Assembly: GCA_948144175.1 (NCBI GenBank)
Contig: CANXME010002503.1
Location: 142,942 to 206,941 of the forward strand
Length of the DNA stretch: 64,000 nucleotides
Origin: Closterium sp. NIES-65
Taxonomy: Eukaryota > Streptophyta > Zygnematophyceae > Desmidiales > Closteriaceae
Reading direction: 5' to 3'
Positions 1 to 10,934 of this stretch are shown piece after piece. Below the pieces are notes generated by a model. That model saw only the letters and a list, made by a program, of their open reading frames with translations. It searched no databases and was not told where the DNA came from. The stretch's first letter is position 1. Every line of letters begins with the position of its first letter. Made by a program: the position numbers and the translations under genes.

Positions 1-1006
1 TCAACTGTGCTGCGAGGGATGGGCTCACCAGTCAACTGTGCTGCGAGGGATGGGCTCACCAGTCAACTGTGCTGCGAGGGATGGGCTCACCAGTCAACTG
101 TGCTGCGAGGGATGGGCTCACCAGTCAACTGTGCTGCGAGGGATGGGCTCACCAGTCAACTGTGCTGCGAGGGATGGGCTCACCAGTCAACTGTGCTGCG
201 AGGGATGGGCTCACCAGTCAACTGTGCTGCGAGGGATGGGCTCACCAGTCAACTGTGCTGCGAGGGATGGGCTCACCAGTCAACTGTGCTGCGAGGGATG
301 GGCTCACCAGTCAACTGTGCTGCGAGGGATGGGCTCACCAGTCAACTGTGCTGCGAGGGATGGGCTCACCAGTCAACTGTGCTGCGAGGGATGGGCTCAC
401 CAGTCAACTGTGCTGCGAGGGATGGGCTCACCAGTCAACTGTGCTGCGAGGGATGGGCTCACCAGTCAACTGTGCTGCGAGGGATGGGCTCACCAGTCAA
501 CTGTGCTGCGAGGGATGGGCTCACCAGTCAACTGTGCTGCGAGGGATGGGCTCACCAGTCAACTGTGCTGCGAGGGATGGGCTCACCAGTCAACTGTGCT
601 GCGAGGGATGGGCTCACCAGTCAACTGTGCTGCGAGGGATGGGCTCACCAGTCAACTGTGCTGCGAGGGATGGGCTCACCAGTCAACTGTGCTGCGAGGG
701 ATGGGCTCACCAGTCAACTGTGCTGCGAGGGATGGGCTCACCAGTCAACTGTGCTGCGAGGGATGGGCTCACCAGTCAACTGTGCTGCGAGGGATGGGCT
801 CACCAGTCAACTGTGCTGCGAGGGATGGGCTCACCAGTCAACTGTGCTGCGAGGGATGGGCTCACCAGTCAACTGTGCTGCGAGGGATGGGCTCACCAGT
901 CAACTGTGCTGCGAGGGATGGGCTCACCAGTCAACTGTGCTGCGAGGGATGGGCTCACCAGTCAACTGTGCTGCGAGGGATGGGCTCACCAGTCAACTGT
1001 GCTGCG
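1..1006. repeat. 31-bp tandem satellite, about 32 copies
   Basis: A 31-bp unit starting tcaactgtgctgcgaggg is repeated head to tail with no differences that I can see between copies. The array is cut by the left window edge and ends near 1006. The unit has no stop codon in any plus-strand frame, and 31 is not a multiple of 3. The array is therefore open in all three plus frames and produces three overlapping repetitive ORFs, which I do not regard as genes. One partial degraded unit recurs at about 1099-1120. Confidence 0.97.
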
Positions 1007-1200
1007 ATCCGCCATGATGGCACGCGGCACCTGGCGCTCACGCACACGCAGAGGAGAAGGGCGGTGGGGGTATGATGCATGCATCAGATGCGCGGAAAAC
1101 TCACCAGTCAACTGTGCTCCGAGCCTCGTCCATGCGATCCGCCATGATGGCACGAGGCACCTGCACTCACACACACGCAGAGGAGGAGGGGAGGAGGGAG
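1006..1200. repeat. Two ~65-bp direct repeats at the satellite edge
   Basis: The segments at about 1006-1070 and 1136-1200 both begin gatccgccatgatggcac and run into cacacgcagaggag. Between them lies a degraded satellite fragment. This looks like a larger duplicated unit at the array boundary. Confidence 0.7.
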
Positions 1201-1941
1201 AGATGACATGAAACGAATGATGAGTGAATTCAATCAGCGTATGGATAACTGGGAAAGTGGAAATAGAAGAGGAGATACAGTATACCGCAAGGCCAATGCA
1301 TGATGCATGTGACATCTGTGACATGACATCCATGTATGCATGTCTCGAATATGATGTGCAAATAGCAGCATTCGGCTGCTTCAAGCCATCAGCATACCTC
1401 CCCTGACATGCATCCACTCAGCACGATGAGCCCCTTCCTGTGATGTGCCAACAGCTCCCTGTAACAGCAACGGAATGGGGGAGGAGGTGGTGCGGGGCAG
1501 ACAGGAGGCCACTCAGCTAAAGCCCTGCCAAACAGCCCTGCCAGACGCAGGAGGGTACGCAACCTAAACCCTTGCAAAGGTGAACGTGCAAGGTCCTCAA
1601 CAGTCTGATAATTCATGCCACATGCAATGCATGCGCACCCACCTTGTGATGCACGGACGCCCTCTTGCCCCGTTGCCCTGCCATGACGTGGAACAAACAT
1701 CATAGGCACAAAAACACCGGATGGAATTTCACACTCAAGCCTCAACTGTCACCACGGCAAGCGATTGTAAGAAAATTCCATGACACCAAACAGGCCACTG
1801 CGCACATCTCATCTCACTGTGCATTTCGGTACAACTTGAAACGGCAGAACAGCTGAGAACGGGAGTCAGGCCTAAGGCCTGGGTGCTCCCCACTTCCACT
1901 CCATGACTCCTTCTCACAGCAAGCATGCGCTACAGACTCAC
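1201..1941. other. No gene recognised
   Basis: I see no recognisable coding exon here on either strand. If the polymerase gene to the right continues leftward, this stretch and the satellite would be intron. Conceptual minus-strand translations here do not resemble the part of a PHP domain that should follow the last exon I can read. Confidence 0.4.
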
Positions 1942-4035
1942 CACCATGCCATGCAGGTGCGAGATCGATGTGAGCTGCACCAGGTTACGGTACCCCTCCA
2001 TGTCCTTGGCTAGAACAGTCAGGTGGTATCTGTGGAGTGGGGGGTGGATGTATGGGGGAAGCACTGCGGGCGTATGAGCGACGTGAGCTGCACCAGGTTG
2101 CGGTACCCCTCCATGTCCTTGGCTAGAACAGTCAGGTGGTACCTGTGGGTTCGGTGGGGAATACATCAGCATGCACGGGGAAGGCACGGGCATGAATAAG
2201 AAGAACTTTCATAAGTCACAAACTTCCCTTTCTCTTCTTTCCTGCCAACCAGTCTGCCTCTCATGCACTCACCTTTTGACTGGGGGTGCTTTGACCGCCT
2301 TGCCTGCCCCAACTGCCTCCGCCTCTCCTGCCTGTTCCTCCCCAGCCAGGCCTTCTGCCACCTCCCCCACAGCCACTCGCCCCACTTCCCCCTCTCCATT
2401 ACCACTCCCCTTAACAGCACCACCAGCCTCCGTTTCTCTTTCCAACACCACCTGTCCTCCACCTCCCACACCCCCCTCCCCCTCCACTGCTCCCATCCCA
2501 CTTCCCGTCCCGCTCTCCTCCCGCATCACCCCCTGATCCCCCTGCTCCCCCTGCTCCCCCTGTTCCCCCCGTTCTCCCTGCTCCTTCTCCTCCCTGAGTG
2601 CCCGCACAGCCTGCAGCAGGGCGGCGGGAGCGCCCTCGTCATGCACGAGGTACATCTCGTTGCCGATCACGGGCTTTAAGCCCTCCGCCTCGCACATGCG
2701 CACCAGCTGGAGGGCGCCATACATCACTGGGGTGGGGGGGAAAGAAAAGGAGAGGGGGGGGGGGGGGGGGCGGGGGGGAGAGAGCAGAAGACGGGGAGCG
2801 TGTGGGGTACAATGAAGGCGGAGAAGTGTGATGGGCGAGATGGGTGGGTAAGGCGCTTAGCAGACAGCAATCGAGTCGCCTACCATTAAACGTCGGTCAG
2901 ACGAAAGAAACAGGCATGAAACAAGGAAAGAAGGAAGAATGCAGTGGAGGGAGGAAGAATTGCGAGAGGAAAGAGAGGGATGGGGTGTGTGTAACATACC
3001 GTGCCATGGTCTGGGTGAATCAGACTGCCAGAAGGAAATTCTTTCGCAATTTGTGCATGGGATGGGACTCACAGCAGACTTACCACCATGGTCAGTGAGC
3101 GCAATGCCAGGCATGTTAAGCTCCTTGGCCCGTGCCACCAATCCCTTCAGCTGCCATGGCATGGAGGGTACGTAAGGACATACGGACGCAACATGAGGAT
3201 ATAATCGAGCGTTATACTTTCTTTAATCGTTGTACTCGTTGTAAAAGCCTCCCACCTGGCTGGCTCCGTCTAGAAGGCTGAAGTCACTATGCGTGTGCAG
3301 TGGCACATACTGAAGCTTCTCCGCCTTCTCCTCTCCAGCTCCGCCAACCCCTTCTCTCCCCTCCGCCTCCGCCTCCGCCTCGACCACCTCCGCTACACTC
3401 GTCCCCGCATTCCCCACTATACCCTGCGCATGCACCCGCCACGCTTCCCCACCTGGCGCGATCCCCAGCTTCCGCTCATCTCGGCGGGATTTCGACAAGG
3501 AAGGCAATCCCGAGGTAAAGAGACTCCGGCCAGACGTGGACAGGCCAGTGAGTGAGGCGGTGGGAGCTCGAAGTATGGATGACGGTGACAAGCCTGAGAC
3601 TGGGAGCGGAACGGCTACGACGGAGGACGGAAGCGCTGGGAGGAGACGACGGGAATGCCTACGGTTTGAAGGTAGGAGTGAGGTTGGAGTGGCTGACGTG
3701 GCAAATGAGCGAGGCTGGGATTGATGTAAGATCGCCACGTCGCATCCTCGTCCGTCGTTACGGTTGGAGACGGCGGCGGGTGTGCTGTGTAGGCTGCGCA
3801 ACGGCCGGCAAGCGAGCGCGGCGTCGGACGGTATGCTAAATTGAAGCATCGCAAGTCTTCCAAGATAGAGGCTTCCGGTATCGACGCTTTCTAGATTCAC
3901 TCGCTCGCAGCAGGGGGTTACGGAGGTCGTCGCGAACTCAGAGGATACCTCCTGCGATGGCGATCGATAATAACAGAGGTAACGGGAAAGGAGCTTCCCG
4001 GGACGAACGGCTGATGTGGCTCTGGAATGGAGCAT
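1942..4035 (-). CDS. dnaE: Bacterial-type DNA polymerase III alpha subunit, PHP-domain part (5' part of spliced gene)
   Basis: Four exons read on the minus strand: 4035-3256, 3150-3084, 2726-2273 and 2029-1942, with GT-AG junctions that keep frame. Residues ~1-240 form a Ser/Arg/Pro-rich extension that could be a plastid or mitochondrial transit region. The PHP start follows, with YVPLHTHSDFSLLDG, then across the introns MPGIALTDHGVMYGAL, GNEMYLV and VLAKDMEGYRNL. This is the collinear N-terminal order of bacterial DnaE. Exon 3 carries a Glu/Gly-rich insertion of about 110 residues between the NEMYLV strand and the next block, which is unusual for the family. The catalytic polymerase domain is not visible; it either lies beyond the left edge or has been lost. 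The introns exclude simple bacterial contamination. An organellar replication role is inference only. Confidence 0.8.
2075..2142 (-). repeat. Echo of the acceptor side of dnaE-like exon 4
   Basis: The first part of exon 4 (start 2029) is repeated 113 bp upstream with its own AG acceptor (exon-like start 2142). The two copies share about 60 bp and then diverge. The echo would encode the same VLAKDMEGYRNL block and then leave the family reading. Confidence 0.85.
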
Positions 4036-4299
4036 CTCAGATCATGGTGAGTGGTAGAAACAGAAATGGCGGAAAATGGCGGTTTCAGTGAAGGGGATGG
4101 GAGCTTCACCTACACGCTTCACCTCACCAGAAGAGTTTGGAGATCCCAAGGCGGTGCAGCAGATCCGCGTTTCTGGCCCGAGTCGATTCGAAATTGTACA
4201 GACTTATTGTAGTCCAATTCTAGCACAGATACTTGTTTGAATATTGAAAACTGTGAGCACATGAAAGTCTCTGACACTCTGACAGGTTCTGTTTTGCGG

Positions 4300-4956
4300 C
4301 GGCCATTTTCAGGTGCATGCAAATCAGTCAAGGCGCTTTATTCAGGTGCATGCCAGGTTGCGTACACTGTTCTCAGGTTAAACTATGGCTCTTGTAACTT
4401 GACACGCTGTTCAAGGCTCGATTAAATTTGGCACAAAATGTCTGAAATAGATCCGATTTCGGGCTACGCAAATCGGGGTCGGAATGGTTGGCTCTCGACT
4501 CGATGCTGCATTTTCTGACGTCACTCAGGGCGATGATTGCATTTCTGCCCAATTTCTACGCAAATCTTTGCTTCGCACCAACTCTTTTCGAACGAATTGT
4601 AATGGTAAATCGTTTGTACTCTTGGCGCAGGTGGCGGACGCTTCGCGGGTCAAACCAGCAAACCCTAGCGGGACGTGCATTCTTTGGAAAGGGTAATCCG
4701 AAACACGAGAAATATGCCCGAGTGTTAGAGGGAGTTACCCCTACGGCTATTAAGGATATATCGTTCGTTACCATCCGATCCCGATTTGCGTAGCCCGAAA
4801 TTGCATCTATTTCAGACCTTTTGTGCCAAATTTAATCGAATCTTGAACAACGTTTTAATTACAAGTGACATAGTGTAACCTGAGAAAAGTGCACGCAACC
4901 TGGCATGCACCTGAATATCGCGCCTTGAATAAGTTGCATGCACCTGAAAATGGCCG
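4300..4956. mobile_element. Mutator-like MITE with ~190-bp terminal inverted repeats
   Basis: The left arm (about 4300-4490) is the reverse complement of the right arm (about 4780-4956) with scattered mismatches. Both arms begin cggccattttcaggtgcatg when read inward. Immediately outside is a perfect 9-bp direct repeat gttttgcgg at 4291-4299 and 4957-4965. Long inverted repeats plus a 9-bp target duplication are characteristic of Mutator-like elements. The ~290-bp centre has no transposase, so this is a non-autonomous copy. It sits in the intergenic region between two divergent genes (dnaE-like and GT14). Confidence 0.9.
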
Positions 4957-5305
4957 GTTTTGCGGCGCTAGGCTGACCCAGACATGTCAGATTCCGTCCA
5001 TCATTTGCCCAATCCGGATTCGCTGCGTGAAGATTGTTCGAGAATCTAAAGGCACTCCGAAAAGCGAAACACCAACTCTTCAGAATGTGCGCAGCATTCC
5101 ATGTCAAAACGGCTGCAGCCCGAGTTTAGAAAAGGTGACGCTGTTGCAGACGTGCAGTCAGATCGCTGCCGTCGTGCTCCAAGGAGCTTCTGCGTCGTCT
5201 CGATCTTCAGTCCTCATAAGAGATTAGCGCCTTAATCCTCGATGGTCAGTTTAAAACTCCCTCGATCTCGTGAATGTTCGTGAGCTAACTCAGAGTCAAT
5301 AAGAG

Positions 5306-8300
5306 ATGCCGATTGTCGCCGCTAAAGGAGGGGTTTTAACGGGGAGCGCCGGTTCCGCCAGCAGTGTTCCAAGGCGCGCGAATCCCAAGGGCCGTAGCAC
5401 GAAACGTAGCATCCTCCCCGTCGCGTTAGGAATATCAGCGTTTCTCGCGGTTACCGTGCTGCTTTCGCCGCCGCTGCGAAAGCATCTGCGAAGCCTCGGG
5501 AGTTCAGAATCCGCTAGCGAAACCCGTGACAGCTATGGCCTCTCGACGACACTCCCACGCACAGACTCATCCACATCACACGAAGCGTTACCTGAAAACA
5601 CTTCCTCCTCTTCTTCCTCCTCTTCCTCCTCTTCCTCCTTCTCCATCCCTCCGTCTCTCGCGGGATCTCCGACCGATCCCACACCAGCGTACCTCCGCCT
5701 ACTAGCCAAGGACGAGTCTCCCTGCGTCAACCTTACCGGACACAGATGCTCCGACGAGGAGATAAGACAAGGCCCACCGCCCGGAAGCATGGACGAGCCG
5801 GTCTTATCCGCCGCTGACGTGGCGTTGTTTGATAGGGTGCGGAGGCTGTACCCCGAGGGACAACCCAAGGGGAGCGGTCAGGGGGAGGAGGACCGCGTCG
5901 CGTTCCTATTCCTGACACGTGGACCCATGCCTCTTAGTAGACTATGGGAGAGGTACCTACGGGTGAGCTTCCTTGCTGCTGCAAGTGTGTGAAAGCAGAG
6001 TTCTTTTTGCAAATGAGAGGGCCCATGCCTCTAAGTATACTATGGGAGAGGTACCTTCGGGTGAGATCCCATGCTGCTGCATGATCCGAGGTTACCTTCG
6101 CACCCCCCATTATGGCCCATTGTCTTACCTTCGGTGCGACCTGCAAACCCTACTGTCACTGCCACCACACACTCTCGCCCCCCCTCTTTTCCACCATCTG
6201 CGCCTGCCTCAACATCCCCTACACCTCGGCTGTCGCGCCGCTGCTCCATCTACCCCTTATTTCCCCCCTCAGGGCCACGAGCGGCGGTACTCAATCTACG
6301 TGCATGCAGCGCCGGGGTTCCAGTATCCCTTGGACTCGTCGCCTGTGTTCTACGCGCGGGAGATCCCCAGCGAGAAGGTGCAGTGGGGCGACCCCTCCAT
6401 GGTGGCGGCAGAGCGACGCCTCCTGGCGAACGCATTGCTGGACCCGGCCAACAAGAGATTCCTCATCGTCTCTGAGTCGTACGTGAGGGGATGGGATAGG
6501 AGGGATGAAGTGAATGAATGGGTGGGTCGGATGGGATGGGATGGGTTGGGGGTGTGTTGCCTCCTGGCGAACGCCCTGCTGGACCCGGCCAACAAGCGAT
6601 TCATCATTGTCTCTGAGTCGTGCGTGAGAGGGGAGGGGGGGGAAAGGGGATGGGTGCGTGGGAGCATGGGTGCATGGGTTGGTGAGTGGGTGGGTTGCTG
6701 GACCCGGCCAACAAGCAATTCATCATTGTCTCTGAGTCGTGCGTCGTGGGGTTGGATGGGATGCGATGTGGTGGGATGGGATGGCATCACCCCCACCAGG
6801 CATCGCCCCCACCAGGCATCACCCCCACCAGGCATCACCCCCACCACGTTTTTTTTCACGAGTTTTTACTGTTGTTCCTTTGCTTAAGCGTCCTCTCTAC
6901 TACTGCAGCCCTTCGAAACATGAGTCAGGGTTCATCATTGTCTCTGAGTCGTGCGTTGTGGGGTTGGATGGGATTCGATGTGGGCGCGTGGTGGGTGCGT
7001 GTGTGGGTGCGTGTGTGGGTGCGTGTGTGGGTGGGTGTGTGGGTGGGTGTGTGGGTGGGTGTGTGGGTGGGTGGGTAGGAAGGCTCATTGTTAATTGCTG
7101 TATCTCAGACTGCCGCCTCGTGGTTTGGGTGTCCGTCTCGCCTTATCAGCGAAAACAAATGCATGACCCTACGCTGCGTCCACTTCGCCTACCCATCACC
7201 CTCCTTCCCCTCCACACCTCATTCCCCCGACAAGTGCATGCCTCGGCACCCACCCCTCACCCCCCTCTTTACGCCCCATCCCCCCCAACAGATGCATGCC
7301 TCTGCACGACTTCCCCTTCACATATCGCTACTTGATGGCGGAAAACCAGAGCCTGCTGCACAGGTGGGTGAAGCAACGCGTTCATGCACTTCAATGCCTG
7401 AATGCACAACCATTCTAGGACTTCCCCTTTCCAACCCTTCTTCTTTCGACTAGTCCAACTATTTTAATTACCTCTCCCGTTGTCTCCACCCTCAGTGTCT
7501 CCCCTCACCCCACGCCCCTTCCTCGCCCCAATGCAGTGCGTGCAACAACGATTGGAACTGCATGGGGCACTACAGCAGTCGCATGCAGCCGCACGTGCAA
7601 AGGAACCAGTGGACCAAGGGCTCTCAGGTATACTCCATTCACTTCAAATAACTCCCATGAGTCAAGTCATATTCAAAGGCGTCTGCGGTCCAAGGGTACT
7701 AAGATGACCTTCGATTTCTTCCATCCTTTCATGTAACTCTTCACTGTTGCTCTGCCCGTCCTATCCTGAGCAGTGGTGGGCGCTGACATGGCACCATGCC
7801 TTCCTTGCTGCCACGGACACAACCATCTACCCCACCCTCGCCAGATGGTGCAAGGTGAGCACAGGGGAGTCGGGTGGCTTGCTTGTTGATGCGAGGCTAT
7901 GGAGGTGTTTCATAAGTGAGCAGCCATAGATGCAGTCCTGTCTGTTCAACTATTTATCTCTTGTCACTAACTCGGTGACAATCCCTGGTGTTTGTCTTTC
8001 CTGCCTTCTTCTCTCCGTGTGTCCCCACATACCATTTCTTTCTCGATTGCAGGGTGACAACTGGCACCGGCACTGCTATTTGGATGAGCATTATTTTCAA
8101 ACATTACTCAAGGTACTCGCAGATTCCCTCACCATTCTTTCCCCTCACCACCACTGTCTCCCCACTCCTTCCCTACTCATGATTTACACTATGCCTCTAT
8201 CCCTTTCCCCACTCATCCCTCCCTCGCTCTCTCTCCTCCCTTCCTTTCCCCCATATCTTCCTCTGTTTTCCCTTCAAGATCCGCGACCCAGAGCACGTGG

Positions 8301-8518
8301 CGAGAAGAGGACCCACATGGGCGATGTGGTCAGGGGGGCCGCACCCTGTGGAGTACACACGGGAGCAGCTCACCCCGCGCTTCCTCACGTCGGTCAAGTG
8401 GGACTCCAAGTGCTCCTGGGGCGGCCACCAGAACTCCTGCTTCCTTGTTCTTAGGAAGATTGCACCCAGCGCGCTGCAGACCCTGCTAAATTACACTCCG
8501 GAAGAGCTTGGTTACTGA
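5306..8518 (+). CDS. GT14-family (core-2/I-branching-like, DUF266) glycosyltransferase
   Basis: Seven exons: 5306-5962, 6273-6478, 7292-7363, 7537-7627, 7774-7854, 8053-8112 and 8279-8518, all with GT-AG introns that keep frame to the TGA at 8516. An N-terminal hydrophobic stretch at residues ~35-52 predicts a type II Golgi membrane protein, followed by a Ser-rich stem. Diagnostic blocks in order are VAFLFLTRGPMPL, YSIYVHAAPGF, LLANALLDPANKRF, then SESCMPLHDFPFTYRYL split across an exon junction. RNQWTKGSQWW, a WHRHCYLDEHY block and a C-terminal TWAMWSGGPHP / VKWD / CFLVLRK region follow. This matches the plant GT14 order. Substrate is unknown; cell-wall or arabinogalactan glycan synthesis is the usual guess for plant members. 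The 5' ends of exons 2-7 follow clear pyrimidine tracts. Confidence 0.9.
6017..6060 (+). repeat. Echo of GT14 exon 1 donor side
   Basis: The last ~44 bp of exon 1, including RGPMPL and LWERYLR and the following GTGAG donor, recur 98 bp downstream of the real donor (5963 versus 6061). One base change turns the serine-arginine pair into serine-isoleucine. The donor is intact. Confidence 0.9.
6560..6950 (+). repeat. Three successive echoes of GT14 exon 2 donor side
   Basis: Exon 2 ends at 6478. Shrinking copies of its 3' end follow at 6560-6619, 6695-6738 and 6931-6950, each ending gagtc before a GTGCGT-type donor. Copies 2 and 3 also share the following intron sequence (ggggttggatggga). They encode the LLDPANKRFIIVSES block again and would give repeated protein segments if retained. 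Confidence 0.9.
6975..7078 (+). repeat. GTGTGGGTG simple repeat in GT14 intron 2
   Basis: Tandem gtgtgggtgcgtgtgtgggt units run directly after the last exon-2 echo. The tract is G/T-only and could act as decoy donors or form G-rich structures in the transcript. Confidence 0.85.
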
Positions 8519-10180
8519 GTGACTGATGTGGTACCTAATCTATGGAACATATTGTAATGATTTGTGTTCAACAGTGAGGTTGATGTGCAGAAGGGGAACC
8601 TTGTGAGCGCCATATGCTAGTCAGAATGGAAGATCTGATGGGAACCAAAGCCAGAGGTACCCAGTCGTGCACGTTGGCTGTGAAGTCTTGGAACAAGCTA
8701 ATGGGTAGTTGTAGTAGCAGTGATGGGAGAGGAATGGAGGATGACATGGAATGTGGAACAGGATCGTACAAACAAAGGTTGAGGAAAAAAACATGGTGGA
8801 ACATGTTGGGTCTCCCGGCTTGGGAAAATCATGTCGCGCAAGATTTGTAATGTTGCCTACCGTTTCTTGCCTAGGTTGTCTTGCAAAGCGCGAGTTCTGT
8901 TCCCCCACAGTGGTAACGCCGTTCTTGTGCATACCAGGGGGTAAAATAACGCATCCACCTTTGAAGGAGCATCGCATCACCCATTAGGTTGCCAATCGTA
9001 TGTAAAGTATGTGAAACTTGGGAGCTAAAGCTTTTCTGGAATGCATTCTGTATCGTTCATCTGAATAGGATCGATCAGGTGAAGGTGATTGAGGGATAAA
9101 TGGTATTACGGGTTGCCATAGTTTCGATACAACCATGCTTCGGCAGATGATGTTTGTGTGTCAGAGCGACACGTCTCATTACAAATAATAGTTGCGCTTG
9201 GCCGTTCGATCAATCTGGTGTACCCAGAAACGGGAGAAGCATGAAGATCGACGACAACCATCACATCACACAGATGTTGCCATGGAGCATCACATCATGC
9301 CGTTGTGTCACAAGCATGTGCTTCTGACACTCGATTCCCGCTCAAATGGCGGAGCGCGCCGTGGTGCGGAGATTCCGAGGATCTTCTCGCAAACGAAATT
9401 GCTATCCCCGTCGTCAGCGCTATCACGAAGGCAGTCCGCTGACCATACGGCGGCTTGCCCCTGGCAGGGGAAATGGTAATGGATACTCAGTTTCTGCGAA
9501 TCCTTCCTCACCACTCTCGATCCATCTAAATCTCCTTAAGTTCACCTCTGAACCTGGCCCTTTTCACTCGTGATCACCTTTTTTCCTAACTGCATTCTCC
9601 AACTTCCCTGAACGTCTTTCTTTCCAAGATTCCTTGAGATAGCTCACTACGCTGAAGTCCATGGCTGTCGCCAGCTTGTTACGAACCATTAATGGCTCTC
9701 GATCGTAGTATTAGTCTTCTTAATCTTTATTTTTTCTTATCACGAGGTCGTTAAGCCGGAGATCACTGATCATTGCAAACCCTTTAAGTGTTACGCCTGA
9801 TCTAGTCGGACAGAGACATTTGAAGCTTAGAAGCTGTAGTCATTCAGAGCAGTTTCATCTCCGTCATCTAGCAATCTCTCTTGACTGCAGTTCTGATTTC
9901 TGCTCCAGTTTCCAGAACAACTTGGTAGAAGTATTCTAGACGTCCGTCGAGCGCGGAACATAGTCTTCCGATCTCCATACGCTCCTTCTAGTCACGAGGC
10001 GTCGCCGCTCTCCAGCAGCGAGAAAGTTTCGATTTGGTGATGACGGAGGCTGCTGGCGACAGCTGATTCACACGGCGAAGACAGCGCTGAATGATTATAC
10101 GGGGTTAGCGATGCGTACTTCGGACTTCGACTCGGAGTAGCTAGTCATCGGCATCTAACGGCGGTGAATGAGAAGATGTT
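8519..10180. other. GT14 downstream region, no gene recognised
   Basis: The GT14 stop is followed by probable 3' UTR and intergenic sequence. Short ORFs occur on both strands, but none has a domain I recognise or splice-site context. Confidence 0.5.
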
Positions 10181-10860
10181 TCCTGACGGTGACGAACATC
10201 GCGGATTTTTCCAATGGTGATGGTTGAGACGGTCAGCGACGGCTGCTTCTGACGGTGACGATCTAGATTATTGACGGTAACGACCGAACCGACGATTTCT
10301 GACGGTGACGATTTTCAATGGTGAAGTGACGTTTTCCGTCGGTGGCAATGAAAGTGACGTTTTCCGTCGGTGACGATTTTCAATGGTGGCGATTGGACCA
10401 ACGTTCCGACGTTGAAGGATTGCGATTTCCCACGGTGACGATTAAGGCGACTATTTCAAAGTGACTATCGAATCGACGCTTCCCAATTGTTGGCGGCTGA
10501 GACGTTTCCTGCGGTGAAGATAAGGATTGATCAGGACTACGAATTCGTACGGCGACGACTGACGCGACGCTTGGCGACGCTGACTATTGGTGATGATTTC
10601 TCGCGGTGACGATTTCAACGCTGGCCGACGCTGACTGTCGAGATGGCGAATTCTTACGAAGACGCCTGACGGGACGCTTGCCGACGCTGACTATCGAGAT
10701 GGTGATTTCGCACGGTGACGATGTGCGCTGGCCGACGCTGACCGTCAAGATTGTGACTTCTTCCGGCGGCGACGGACGCGACGCTTGCCGACGCTGATTG
10801 TCGAGATGGTGATGATTTTTCACGGCGGCGATTTAAACGCTGGCCGTAACAGAGGCTAAT
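10180..10860. repeat. Degenerate ggtgacgattt / gacgctgac repeat region
   Basis: Short motifs such as ggtgacgatttt, gccgacgctgac and tcgagatggtga recur irregularly every 15-60 bp. Two longer near-copies are visible at about 10610-10690 and 10720-10800. There is no convincing protein; minus-strand translations are just repetitive QSASASV and RNHH strings. Confidence 0.7.
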
Positions 10861-10934
10861 GCGAGGGCGGTCGAAATCACGCCAAAGTGGGAAGAGTGCA
10901 TTCTGCTGCTGCACCGCTGTCTCGCTGTTTCTGT

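Noticed and set aside
1-1006. 31-bp array as a CRISPR
   Set aside because: Units are contiguous with no spacers, and the window is eukaryotic.
7-1211. Three overlapping ORFs of 336-380 codons in the satellite
   Set aside because: They are the same 31-residue repeat in three frames of a 31-bp array; no codon signature or start context supports a gene.
1942-4035. Bacterial contamination as the source of the dnaE-like sequence
   Set aside because: The coding blocks are separated by in-frame GT-AG introns, with an exon echo like the other nuclear genes and eukaryotic repeats around it.
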